Shown here: in pieces, positions 1-6,232 of the stretch | How positions within the stretch are numbered: the first letter of the stretch is position 1 | How the letters are laid out: each line of letters opens with the position of its first letter | Source of the DNA: MGBC108787 sp964430695 | Lineage (GTDB): Bacteria > Bacillota_I > Bacilli_A > RF39 > UBA660 | DNA length: 9,617 nt | Direction of reading: 5' to 3' | Assembly (NCBI GenBank): GCA_964430695.1 | Contig: CAYSFO010000048.1 | Coordinates: 1-9,617, forward strand | Program-made: the position numbers and the translations under genes | The notes under the pieces: generated by a model | The model's input: only the letters and a program-made list of their open reading frames with translations | The model's database searches: none | Told to the model about the DNA's origin: nothing

Positions 1-48
1 GATATAAGTAACTTTGGAAGTATAGAATATGAGATAGAGAGGTAGTAT

Positions 49-1650
49 ATGAAAAAGATAATAAAAACAATAATAGTAATAACACTATTAACAATACCAC
101 AGGTAAAAGCAATCACGAGTGATCAAGTCATCTATGGAGAAGAGAAAACAGTAACAGAAGCATTAGATGAACTAAATGTATGTAGTACAAGTGGGAATGC
201 AACATCAGATAGTATTCTAAATGGGAAGACAGCATATGTGCAAGGAAAACTAGTAACAGGAACAATGAGGAATGCAAGCATAAAACAAGTGGGAGAAGCA
301 GGATTAAATTCTTCATATCCAGGTATACCAGTTATATATGCCAGTAAATTACAACTAAATACTACTACAGATGGAACAGCGATATTTAGCATGAGTCCAG
401 CTCCTGGCTATTATACTACTGGATCCTCATATGCATCTGCAACTCAAGAAGATGTAGCAAAGGTAATAGGGTTAACAGGGGATAAAATGGTATCAGGAAC
501 AACCATACTTGGAGTAAGTGGAACGATACCAACATTAACAACCGCAGCATATAATAACGCTTCTAATACTGTAGCTTATGCAAATGCAACAACTTCTTCC
601 TTTGGAGCATATAGTTACAATGATACAACAAAATATTTGTATTTAGGGATCCCCGCAAATACATATACAGGAAATAATAAATTTGTAAGAGTATCAGAAA
701 GTGAAATGGCAAAAGCATTACCGAATAAAACAGCAGCGACGTATACACCAGGAACAAGTAATCAAACGATTAGTGCAGGTCAATGGTTAAGTGGAGCACA
801 GACAATCAAAGGAGATGCAAACCTAAAAGCAGAGAATATCAAATGTGGAGTAACCATATTTGGAGTAAAAGGTACAAAAGACTGTGCCCCGTCAACACTC
901 TTAAGTGGATTATATACAACAGCCAAAATTGGAGACTACGTTCAAATGACTCCAACAAGTACATCATATTCTATACCAACAAGTCTAACAGGATATACAA
1001 GTGCTCAAACCATAAATCCGAGTGAACTGAAACTATGGAGAATCATAAGGTTTAACGATGATGGCACGATTGATATGGTATCCGAGTATGTATCAAGTAC
1101 AGCAGTATATTTTAAAGGTCAAACAGGATATAAAAACTTTGTAGGAGCCCTAAATACAATTGCAGCGCAATATGCAAATAGTAACTATACGATTGCTACA
1201 AGACATATGGGATACAATGGCCAAACTGCAACCATAACAGCGACATTAACCCAAGCGACGTGTGGAACAAGTAGTACATCAAATAATAGTAAAGAAACGA
1301 GTGGTTGTGGAGATGTGTCCTATCAAGTCGATACAAATCTAGTAAGAAGTGTATATGGAAATCTAAAAGCGAATAAAGTAAATGCGACGTCAACGGCTAC
1401 TAGTTATTGGTTAGCTTCCCGACGCTACCTCTATATCGGTCCTAATGAGTTTACCTTTTTCAGTCTTTACGTTTTCATGGATTCGGGTGGGGCGATGGTC
1501 AACAACAACGGCCTGTATTATTATCTCAGCGACGGATGGTCCGATGGGGGGACCGGCAGCTACGCGATTCGCCCTGTAGTGACTCTGAAGTCTGGAGTCA
1601 CCGCCACATCAGGTTCTGGCACGAAAGCTAATCCATGGAAGTTAACGTAA
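49..1650 (+). CDS. Secreted phage-tail-like surface protein with C-terminal C-type-lectin-like variable domain (putative DGR target)
   Basis: A 533-aa protein. Residues 1-21 look like a Sec signal peptide: Lys-rich start, Ile/Leu/Val core, likely cleavage after VKA. Residues ~24-45 (DQVIYGEEKTVTEALDELN) resemble N-terminal segments of Firmicutes phage-structural and surface proteins. Residues ~57-280 carry short modules of phage-tail type: GKTAYVQGKLVTGTM, MVSGTTILGVSGT, then SAGQWLSGAQTIKGDAN followed by CGVTIFGVKGT. Residues ~290-533 form a domain beginning GDYVQMTPTSTSYSIP, containing LKLWRIIRFNDDGTIDMVSE and YWLASR (453-458), and ending IRPVVTL (507-513) and NPWKL; this matches the C-type-lectin-like/DUF6273 type as I recall it. 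The segment at residues 457-509 has very different codon use (see the variable-region entry). There is no LPXTG motif or C-terminal membrane helix, so anchoring is unclear. GAGG at 39-42 sits 6 nt before the ATG. Inferred role: extracellular binding or adhesion with a diversifiable tip. The ligand is unknown. Confidence 0.85.
   Translation: MKKIIKTIIVITLLTIPQVKAITSDQVIYGEEKTVTEALDELNVCSTSGNATSDSILNGKTAYVQGKLVTGTMRNASIKQVGEAGLNSSYPGIPVIYASKLQLNTTTDGTAIFSMSPAPGYYTTGSSYASATQEDVAKVIGLTGDKMVSGTTILGVSGTIPTLTTAAYNNASNTVAYANATTSSFGAYSYNDTTKYLYLGIPANTYTGNNKFVRVSESEMAKALPNKTAATYTPGTSNQTISAGQWLSGAQTIKGDANLKAENIKCGVTIFGVKGTKDCAPSTLLSGLYTTAKIGDYVQMTPTSTSYSIPTSLTGYTSAQTINPSELKLWRIIRFNDDGTIDMVSEYVSSTAVYFKGQTGYKNFVGALNTIAAQYANSNYTIATRHMGYNGQTATITATLTQATCGTSSTSNNSKETSGCGDVSYQVDTNLVRSVYGNLKANKVNATSTATSYWLASRRYLYIGPNEFTFFSLYVFMDSGGAMVNNNGLYYYLSDGWSDGGTGSYAIRPVVTLKSGVTATSGSGTKANPWKLT
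1417..1575 (+). other. Putative DGR variable region (VR)
   Basis: By hand count this stretch has about 52% G+C and only about 30 adenines in 159 nt, whereas the upstream part of the same gene is A-rich with A-ending codons (ACA, GCA, GGA). Of the 20 codons at 1423-1482, 18 end in C or T while their first two bases vary freely. That is what adenine-targeted mutagenesis of AAC/AAT codons in a template repeat would leave. Invariant-looking codons remain between them (TCG GGT GGG GCG; three intact AAC codons at 1501-1509). The stretch lies at the 3' end of a C-type-lectin-like domain between YWLASR and IRPVV, the usual place for a VR. The template was not found in the window, so exact VR borders are approximate and the call is inference from composition, position and the hairpin that follows. 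Confidence 0.75.
1579..1601 (+). other. Inverted repeat / hairpin just downstream of the variable region
   Basis: GTGACTC (1579-1585) and GAGTCAC (1595-1601) are perfect 7-bp inverted repeats separated by a 9-nt loop (TGAAGTCTG). They lie inside the coding sequence, directly after the codons for IRPVV. There is no T-tract, so it is not a terminator. In characterised DGRs a hairpin or cruciform just 3' of the variable region and its IMH promotes retrohoming, and position and size fit that role. The function here is inferred. Confidence 0.65.
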
Positions 1651-1722
1651 AAATAAAAAAATATACAGTCAAGGACAGCCAGAAAGCAATAGATGAATAA
1701 TAAAAAATAAGGAAGTTTTGTT

Positions 1723-1914
1723 ATGAATATGATCAATTTAAAAATCCTTAGAAAATCAAGAGGATATTCGCAACAAGCATTAGCAGAAAAGTTGGGAATC
1801 AAGCAACAACAATATGCGAGATATGAGGGTGGAGTAAACGAAATCAATCTAAAGATGTTTTTAAAGATATTAAAAGCATGTAATTATGAAATCAAACTAG
1901 AAGAAAAAAAGTAG
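1723..1914 (+). CDS. Small XRE/Cro-CI-type helix-turn-helix protein
   Basis: A 63-aa single-domain DNA-binding protein. Residues 4-57 match the HTH_3/XRE pattern: LKILRKSRGYSQQALAEKLG with recognition helix IKQQQYARYE, then a hydrophobic helix LKMFLKILKACNYEI. There is no extra effector domain, so it probably acts as a small repressor or as an antitoxin-like regulator. GGAAG at 1711-1715 lies 7 nt before the ATG; the in-frame ATG two codons later is less well spaced. It starts 72 nt after the variable surface gene with no terminator or clear promoter between them, so co-transcription is plausible. A hairpin terminator follows. No adjacent toxin gene is evident. Target operators are unknown. 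Confidence 0.85.
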   Translation: MNMINLKILRKSRGYSQQALAEKLGIKQQQYARYEGGVNEINLKMFLKILKACNYEIKLEEKK

Positions 1915-1942
1915 TTATAATTTATATATTGAGTTTTCGATT

Positions 1943-1984
1943 AAAAACAAGCAAAACTAAATAATAGGAGATTGCTTGTTTTTT
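1943..1984 (+). terminator. Hairpin terminator after the XRE gene
   Basis: AAAAACAAGCAA (1943-1954) pairs perfectly with TTGCTTGTTTTT (1972-1983), giving a 12-bp stem with a 17-nt loop and a T-rich 3' arm. Being symmetric in A/T tracts, it could work in both directions. The stem is AT-rich with only two G-C pairs and two further C/G positions overall, so strength is uncertain. Confidence 0.6.
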
Positions 1985-2066
1985 GATGTGAAATGATAAG
2001 GCTAGTTAAATTTTTTTCTATCAAGTGTATGTAAAAACATTAAAATTTAAAATTTATTTGTGCTAT

Positions 2067-2072
2067 TATAAT
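2067..2072 (+). promoter_or_regulatory. Putative sigma-A -10 box for the 2090/2280 gene pair
   Basis: TATAAT lies 18 nt before the ATG at 2090, just ahead of an AGGGAG ribosome binding site (2076-2081). No good -35 box is visible at 17 nt spacing in the AT-rich upstream DNA. An alternative reading is an extended form TGCTATTAT at 2061-2069. The start would give a very short leader. Confidence 0.4.
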
Positions 2073-2089
2073 AATAGGGAGTAGATAGC

Positions 2090-2296
2090 ATGATAGAAAA
2101 ATTAAAATTGAAATATAGAAAAATTTGTAATGATGTACAATTCTTTTATAAAATTATGGATGATTGGAATAGTTTTTTACTTGCAAATCCAAGAATTTCA
2201 AAAGAAGAAAAATTAAGAAAATTGGAAGAAATAAAAGAAATAGAACCTAATTTATATCAAGCGATGTTGGAGGATATCTATGCCGGATTATATTAA
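2090..2296 (+). CDS. Small helical protein of unknown function, coupled to the metallopeptidase gene
   Basis: A 68-aa charged protein that I do not recognise. It is rich in Lys, Glu, Ile and Leu and looks all-helical, with no Cys motif, signal peptide or membrane segment. AGGGAG at 2076-2081 stands 8 nt before the ATG. Its last 17 nt overlap the next gene (2280-2296), whose GGAGGA site (2269-2274) lies inside this frame, so the two are translationally coupled and probably act together. Possible roles by context only: partner, inhibitor or substrate adaptor of the metallopeptidase-like protein. Confidence 0.7.
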   Translation: MIEKLKLKYRKICNDVQFFYKIMDDWNSFLLANPRISKEEKLRKLEEIKEIEPNLYQAMLEDIYAGLY

Positions 2297-3695
2297 TTTT
2301 TATTTAAAATATAAAAACGAATTTGAGGAGATTTGCAAAGAAAAAAATTTGAATAAAAAAGGAGAAGAACTATTACAACAATGGTTTTTTATGCTTTTTT
2401 TATATACTCCTAATATGGATTTAGTAAATCATGCTTCTTTAGAAGAATATATAGAAAAATATTTACAAAGTTTAAGAAATATGAATAATTTAAGTATTTA
2501 TACTTTAGAAGAAGTCTTAAATGATGAATCAAACATTTTACATATCATAAAACAAGTTCCCAAAACGCATGGGAACGCAAAATATGCTTGGCGTTTAAAA
2601 AAAGAAAATGGAAAATACATTTTAGATGATAATGGGGAATTTTATTTAGAAGCATCGGGAATTTGTGGTATAGAAGATCACAATATTGCTTTAATAGATG
2701 ACAATGAAACAATAAATTCACTTCAACATGAATTAACTCACATTAACCAAGGAGAAAATAAATATGATTATCCTAGCAAATTGCCATTTTTTTATGATAT
2801 CAAAAAAATGCTTAGAGAAGCAGAAGCGAATTCTAGTGAAAGAATTATGAATGGGGATGTATTTTTTGCCTTCTATGATTGGAACGAATACAATATTCAA
2901 TCGTATTCTTATCATTTCTATTATCAAATTTATATAATGCTGATGTTTATATTACCTAAAGAAATGAAAAAAGATTGGGAAGAAGGAAATTTTAATGTAA
3001 CACATATTCCTGAACAACAAAAAGATTTTTTTTCTAACTTATTTGCAATCATTACCATTCTCGTTGCAAAGTCTAATCTTGAAAATACTGACGAAGTATT
3101 TGAAGAATCAATAAATATTTGTTATCAGGATTGTTTACCAAAATTAGTTCAAGCAGATAATGACTTTATAAAAGCAAGGCAAGATGAATTAAAAATAGAA
3201 GAGCAAATTGCATTATGTAGAATACAAGAAATAGAGATTATATTAAACAATCCAAATTTATTTAAAGAAGAGTATTTGAAAAAAATAGAAGCAATAAAAA
3301 AAGAAATTTTAGAATTAGAAGATGTGACAGAAGTAGAAAGAGAAGAGTTATTAAACGAATTAAAAAATGAAGGAACCTCAGAGGAATATGCAAGCTCTTT
3401 AAGAAAAGAAATTGACGAAAATGAAGAACATATAAAGAACTATCAAGAAAAAAGAAAACCTGAAAATTTATTAAATGAAGAAGACTATAAAAATTATTGT
3501 TTTCGCAAGTTTGGTATAGATTTAACTATTGCTATGAAACAATTATTGGAACAAAAATTCACTATCGCAGAACTTTTTCAAATGTTAGTAAAGAAAGTAG
3601 AAAATTATTTAATTGAAATGGAAGGGAAGAACGAAAAGTTAGCATTTATAGAGCTTTTAAAAAATCCTTCTTTTGATAGTCAAAAAATAATTTAA
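2280..3695 (+). CDS. Putative cytoplasmic HExxH zinc metallopeptidase with charged helical C-terminus
   Basis: A 471-aa protein. Residues 150-154 are HELTH, a full HExxH zinc-binding and catalytic motif in a hydrophobic helix context (INSLQHELTHINQG). A glutamate-rich segment REAEANSSE follows at ~179-187, where E180 or E182 could be the third zinc ligand as in gluzincins. Upstream, residues ~100-145 look beta-rich (WRLKKENGKYILDDNGEFYLE and ICGIEDHNIALID), as expected for the fold. Residues ~290-420 are strongly charged and helical, probably coiled coil. There is no signal peptide or membrane segment, so it is predicted to be cytosolic. The start is supported by GGAGGA 5 nt upstream and by the 17-nt overlap with the 68-aa gene. 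I cannot name the family or substrate. A non-proteolytic role is possible if the third ligand is absent. Confidence 0.75.
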   Translation: MPDYINFYLKYKNEFEEICKEKNLNKKGEELLQQWFFMLFLYTPNMDLVNHASLEEYIEKYLQSLRNMNNLSIYTLEEVLNDESNILHIIKQVPKTHGNAKYAWRLKKENGKYILDDNGEFYLEASGICGIEDHNIALIDDNETINSLQHELTHINQGENKYDYPSKLPFFYDIKKMLREAEANSSERIMNGDVFFAFYDWNEYNIQSYSYHFYYQIYIMLMFILPKEMKKDWEEGNFNVTHIPEQQKDFFSNLFAIITILVAKSNLENTDEVFEESINICYQDCLPKLVQADNDFIKARQDELKIEEQIALCRIQEIEIILNNPNLFKEEYLKKIEAIKKEILELEDVTEVEREELLNELKNEGTSEEYASSLRKEIDENEEHIKNYQEKRKPENLLNEEDYKNYCFRKFGIDLTIAMKQLLEQKFTIAELFQMLVKKVENYLIEMEGKNEKLAFIELLKNPSFDSQKII

Positions 3696-3732
3696 ATTTA
3701 TATTAATTTTATCAATTGGATGAAAAAACAAT

Positions 3733-3786
3733 ACAAATATTTAAAATTTACTTAGAGAATTTTGAATATTTGTTTTTATTTTTTTA
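3733..3786 (+). terminator. Strong hairpin terminator after the metallopeptidase gene
   Basis: ACAAATATTTAAAATT (3733-3748) pairs with AATTTTGAATATTTGT (3758-3773) over 16 bp, with a single U-G wobble and a 9-nt loop. A long T tract follows (3773-3785, interrupted by one A) and an A-rich run precedes it, so it may be bidirectional. It separates the metallopeptidase unit from the clpC-like gene. Confidence 0.8.
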
Positions 3787-3920
3787 TATATTTTTAATTT
3801 TAGTAATTTGTTCTCTAGGATATTATTTGTTACATTGTTTATGGATAAAAATAAATTAATTCTTGAATATATTTTTGATAAATCAAACAATATAAACATA
3901 GAATGTACTAGGAGGATATC
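3787..3920 (+). other. Leader region of the clpC-like gene
   Basis: Very AT-rich non-coding DNA ending in an excellent AGGAGG (3910-3915) 5 nt before the ATG. Candidate promoter parts are TTGAAT (3863-3868) and TATAAA (3891-3896), but their 22-nt spacing is too long for a standard pair, so no promoter is assigned. I see no CIRCE inverted repeat (TTAGCACTC/GAGTGCTAA) and no CtsR-type GGTCAAA direct repeats. Confidence 0.5.
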
Positions 3921-6077
3921 ATGTTTGATAATTATGGAATTAAAATAGCAAAGTTATTTAAAAGTGCAGAAAATTATAGAAAAAGTTTAAAACATCCTTA
4001 TGTTGGTAGTGAACATTTATTATTAGCTATTTTAGAGGATGACAATGAAATTAGTAGAGAATTAAAATGCTATGGACTGACATTTGAACGATTTAAAAAT
4101 GAGCTTGTAAATGTTGTTGGAACATCAAACAAAGATACAGATTTTATTTTATATACTCCTTTATTAAAGAGAGTGATAGATAATGCAACGAATGATGCTT
4201 TAGATAATAATTTAGGAACGGTCACAGAACGTCATTTGTTTCTGGCTTTACTTGAAGAAGGAGAGGGCATTGCTATTCGTATTATGCTCGGTATGGGTAT
4301 AGATTTAGATGGTTTATATGAAGAATTGAAAATTAGTTTGGTAGGGAATAAAAAAAGTAAGTTAGAAATTTATGAGGTAGGCAATAATCTAAATAAAAGT
4401 GTTAAAAATTCTGAACGCGTTATTGGTAGAGAAGAAGAAATTACTTTAATGATTGAAGCATTGCTTCGTAAGAAAAAAAGTAATCCCTTATTAATTGGAA
4501 AAGCAGGGGTAGGAAAAACAGCTATTGTAGAAGAGCTTGCTAGACGCATTAATAATGGTCTTGTTCCTAAAGAACTATTAAATAAAACGATTGTTATGCT
4601 AGAAATGGGTTCTTTGGTTTCTGGGACAAAGTATCGTGGAGAATTTGAAGAACGTCTTACAAAAATTATTAAAGAAGTTATGGATAATAAAAATATTATT
4701 TTATTTATTGATGAAATTCATACCATGGTTAATGCGGGTGGAGCAGAGGGAGCCATTAATGCGGCAGATATCTTAAAACCATATTTAGCACGTGGGGATA
4801 TTAAATGTATTGGAGCCACAACAACGGATGAATATTATAAAACGATTTATAAAGATAAAGCATTGGAAAGACGTTTTTTTGCGATTCAGGTAGAAGAGCC
4901 AGATTTAGAAAAAACGAAAGATATTTTATTAGGGATTAAAGAGGAATATGAACATCATCACCAACTTAAAATAAGTGAACAAAATATTTGTGATATAGTA
5001 ACTTTAGCTGATAAGTATATTAAAACGAAAAGCAATCCGGATAAGTCAATTGATTTACTCGATATGATTTGTGCAAGTAGAAAAATCAAAGGAATCCATT
5101 TTGATAAATTAGATATGTTGATTAAAGAAAAAGAAAAAATTGAAAAGCAAAAAAAACAATATATTTATGAAGATAATTATGAACAAGCTTCTGTTTGTAA
5201 GGAAAAAGAAAATAAAATTATCAAAAAGATAGATGCACTGACTTCTAATTTAGAAAATGAAATTACTTATAAAGATATATTAGAAACCGTTTCCCAAAAA
5301 GCAAATGTTCCCTTACTGGAAAATAAAAAAGAAATTTTTGATAGTATAAAAAATAATTTGACAACAAAGATTTTGGGACAAGAAAAAGCAGTACGGTTGC
5401 TTTTAAAAAATATTTGGTTGAAATTAAATGATTATGATAAGCCACTTGCTATTTTACTAGTTGGTCCAAGTGGTGTAGGAAAGACAGAAACTGTAAAAAT
5501 TATTTCAGAAAGTATTCCCAAAAGTAATTTTATACGACTAGATATGAGTGAATATAATCTAGATACATCTGTTAATAAGTTAATTGGGGTAAGTGCAGGA
5601 TATGTGGGGTATGATGATCAGTATATCTTTAGAAGTGTTCTTGATAATCCTTATTCTATTATTTTAGTTGATGAAATAGAAAAAGCACATCCTCGAGTTT
5701 TAAATTTATTCTTACAGATTTTAGATGAAGGATTTATAACTAATTCTAAAGGAGAAAAAATTGATTTTACAAATACAATGATTTTTATGACAAGCAATGT
5801 TGTTAATCAAAAGAATGTAGGTTTCATGGAGCGAAAGAATGATAATTTGAACGAATATTTTAGTAAAGAATTTTTAGGAAGATTTACAGAAATTATTCCT
5901 TTTGAAACTATTTCGGATACTGTTTTAAATGAATATATTGCGAGTCATTTAACGAATCAAAATATAACTTTTGAAGAATTAAAAAAAGAGGCAGAATGTG
6001 AAAAATATGGGTTCCGAAATTTAAAAAGTTTGATTCAAAAATATAATAGTGAATTTGATATTGAAATACTTCTTTAA
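3921..6077 (+). CDS. clpC: ClpC-like double AAA+ unfoldase (Hsp100), C-terminally shortened
   Basis: A 718-aa ATP-dependent unfoldase expected to feed substrates to ClpP. The N domain (1-~145) has two Clp_N repeats (HPYVGSEHLLLAILED; TVTERHLFLALLEEGEG). D1 has Walker A GKAGVGKT (193-200), Walker B with D264-E265 (LFIDEIHTM), the AGGAEGAINAADILKP pore/sensor region and ALERRF. A short M domain (~390-440) with a UVR-like YEQASVCKEKENKI marks ClpC rather than ClpB. D2 has Walker A GPSGVGKT (515-522), Walker B D584-E585 (ILVDEIEKAHP), a VGF loop (633-635) typical of ClpP binding, arginine-finger candidate R654 in FLGRFTE and sensor-2 R699 in YGFR. The protein is about 90 residues shorter than usual ClpC (~810 aa), partly because the D2 small domain is compressed and the tail after YGFR is only 19 residues; FLGRFTE replaces the usual FxNRIDE. 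No mcsA, mcsB or ctsR lies alongside. Start chosen by AGGAGG. A divergent paralogue is possible. Confidence 0.92.
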   Translation: MFDNYGIKIAKLFKSAENYRKSLKHPYVGSEHLLLAILEDDNEISRELKCYGLTFERFKNELVNVVGTSNKDTDFILYTPLLKRVIDNATNDALDNNLGTVTERHLFLALLEEGEGIAIRIMLGMGIDLDGLYEELKISLVGNKKSKLEIYEVGNNLNKSVKNSERVIGREEEITLMIEALLRKKKSNPLLIGKAGVGKTAIVEELARRINNGLVPKELLNKTIVMLEMGSLVSGTKYRGEFEERLTKIIKEVMDNKNIILFIDEIHTMVNAGGAEGAINAADILKPYLARGDIKCIGATTTDEYYKTIYKDKALERRFFAIQVEEPDLEKTKDILLGIKEEYEHHHQLKISEQNICDIVTLADKYIKTKSNPDKSIDLLDMICASRKIKGIHFDKLDMLIKEKEKIEKQKKQYIYEDNYEQASVCKEKENKIIKKIDALTSNLENEITYKDILETVSQKANVPLLENKKEIFDSIKNNLTTKILGQEKAVRLLLKNIWLKLNDYDKPLAILLVGPSGVGKTETVKIISESIPKSNFIRLDMSEYNLDTSVNKLIGVSAGYVGYDDQYIFRSVLDNPYSIILVDEIEKAHPRVLNLFLQILDEGFITNSKGEKIDFTNTMIFMTSNVVNQKNVGFMERKNDNLNEYFSKEFLGRFTEIIPFETISDTVLNEYIASHLTNQNITFEELKKEAECEKYGFRNLKSLIQKYNSEFDIEILL

Positions 6078-6135
6078 AACATGTTATGATTAAAAAGTAA
6101 TAAGTTAGAATTGCAATTGAAATTATTACATTTTC

Positions 6136-6170
6136 TTATTTATGGTCAAAGCATAAATAATTTCTTTTTT
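6136..6170 (+). terminator. Hairpin terminator after the clpC-like gene
   Basis: TTATTTATG (6136-6144) and CATAAATAA (6152-6160) form a perfect 9-bp stem with a 7-nt loop (GTCAAAG), followed by the T tract TTTCTTTTTT (6161-6170). It is AT-rich, which limits stem stability. Confidence 0.65.
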
Positions 6171-6202
6171 ATAGTCTAGAACGCTTTCTAGGCTATTTTT
6201 TT
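6171..6202 (+). terminator. Second hairpin terminator, directly behind the first
   Basis: ATAGTCTAGAA (6171-6181) pairs with TTCTAGGCTAT (6186-6196) over 11 bp with one G-U wobble and a CGCT tetraloop, followed by seven T residues (6196-6202). It begins at the base after the T tract of the preceding hairpin, so the two form a tandem. It could alternatively be an attenuator for the next gene. Confidence 0.75.
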
Positions 6203-6203
6203 A

Positions 6204-6212
6204 TGGTACAAT
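6204..6212 (+). promoter_or_regulatory. Extended -10 promoter for the Myb/SANT-repeat gene
   Basis: TGGTACAAT carries the TGN extension plus a one-mismatch TATAAT. No consensus -35 is present; the -35 position would fall inside the second terminator hairpin (about 6184-6189). It lies 20 nt before the ATG at 6233, with GAGGTG (6220-6225) as ribosome binding site. Confidence 0.5.
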
Positions 6213-6232
6213 ATAGCATGAGGTGCATGTAA

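Noticed and set aside
783..1025. 80-codon frame on the plus strand inside the surface protein gene
   Set aside because: It lies wholly within the 533-aa gene in another frame, has no ribosome binding site of its own and a low-complexity product.
1417..1640. GC-rich 3' end of the surface gene as a simple foreign insertion or assembly chimera
   Set aside because: The reading frame and the YWLASR...RPVVTL domain pattern continue without a break, and the NNY codon pattern plus hairpin fit a DGR variable region better. A chimera cannot be fully excluded without reads.
1560..1847. 95-codon minus-strand frame covering the end of the surface gene and the XRE gene
   Set aside because: It is antisense to two well-supported genes and its product is a hydrophobic/aromatic shadow sequence without a start signal.
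3696..3920. CtsR or CIRCE heat-shock operator upstream of the clpC-like gene
   Set aside because: I looked for GGTCAAA-type direct repeats and TTAGCACTC/GAGTGCTAA and found neither.
3841..3948. Short 35-codon frame starting at ATG 3841 before the clpC-like gene
   Set aside because: It has no ribosome binding site, overlaps the clpC-like start in another frame and has unremarkable AT-rich content.
6109..6118. AATTGCAATT palindrome after the clpC-like gene as an operator
   Set aside because: It is a short AT-rich palindrome with no second copy noticed near a promoter; chance is likely in this composition.
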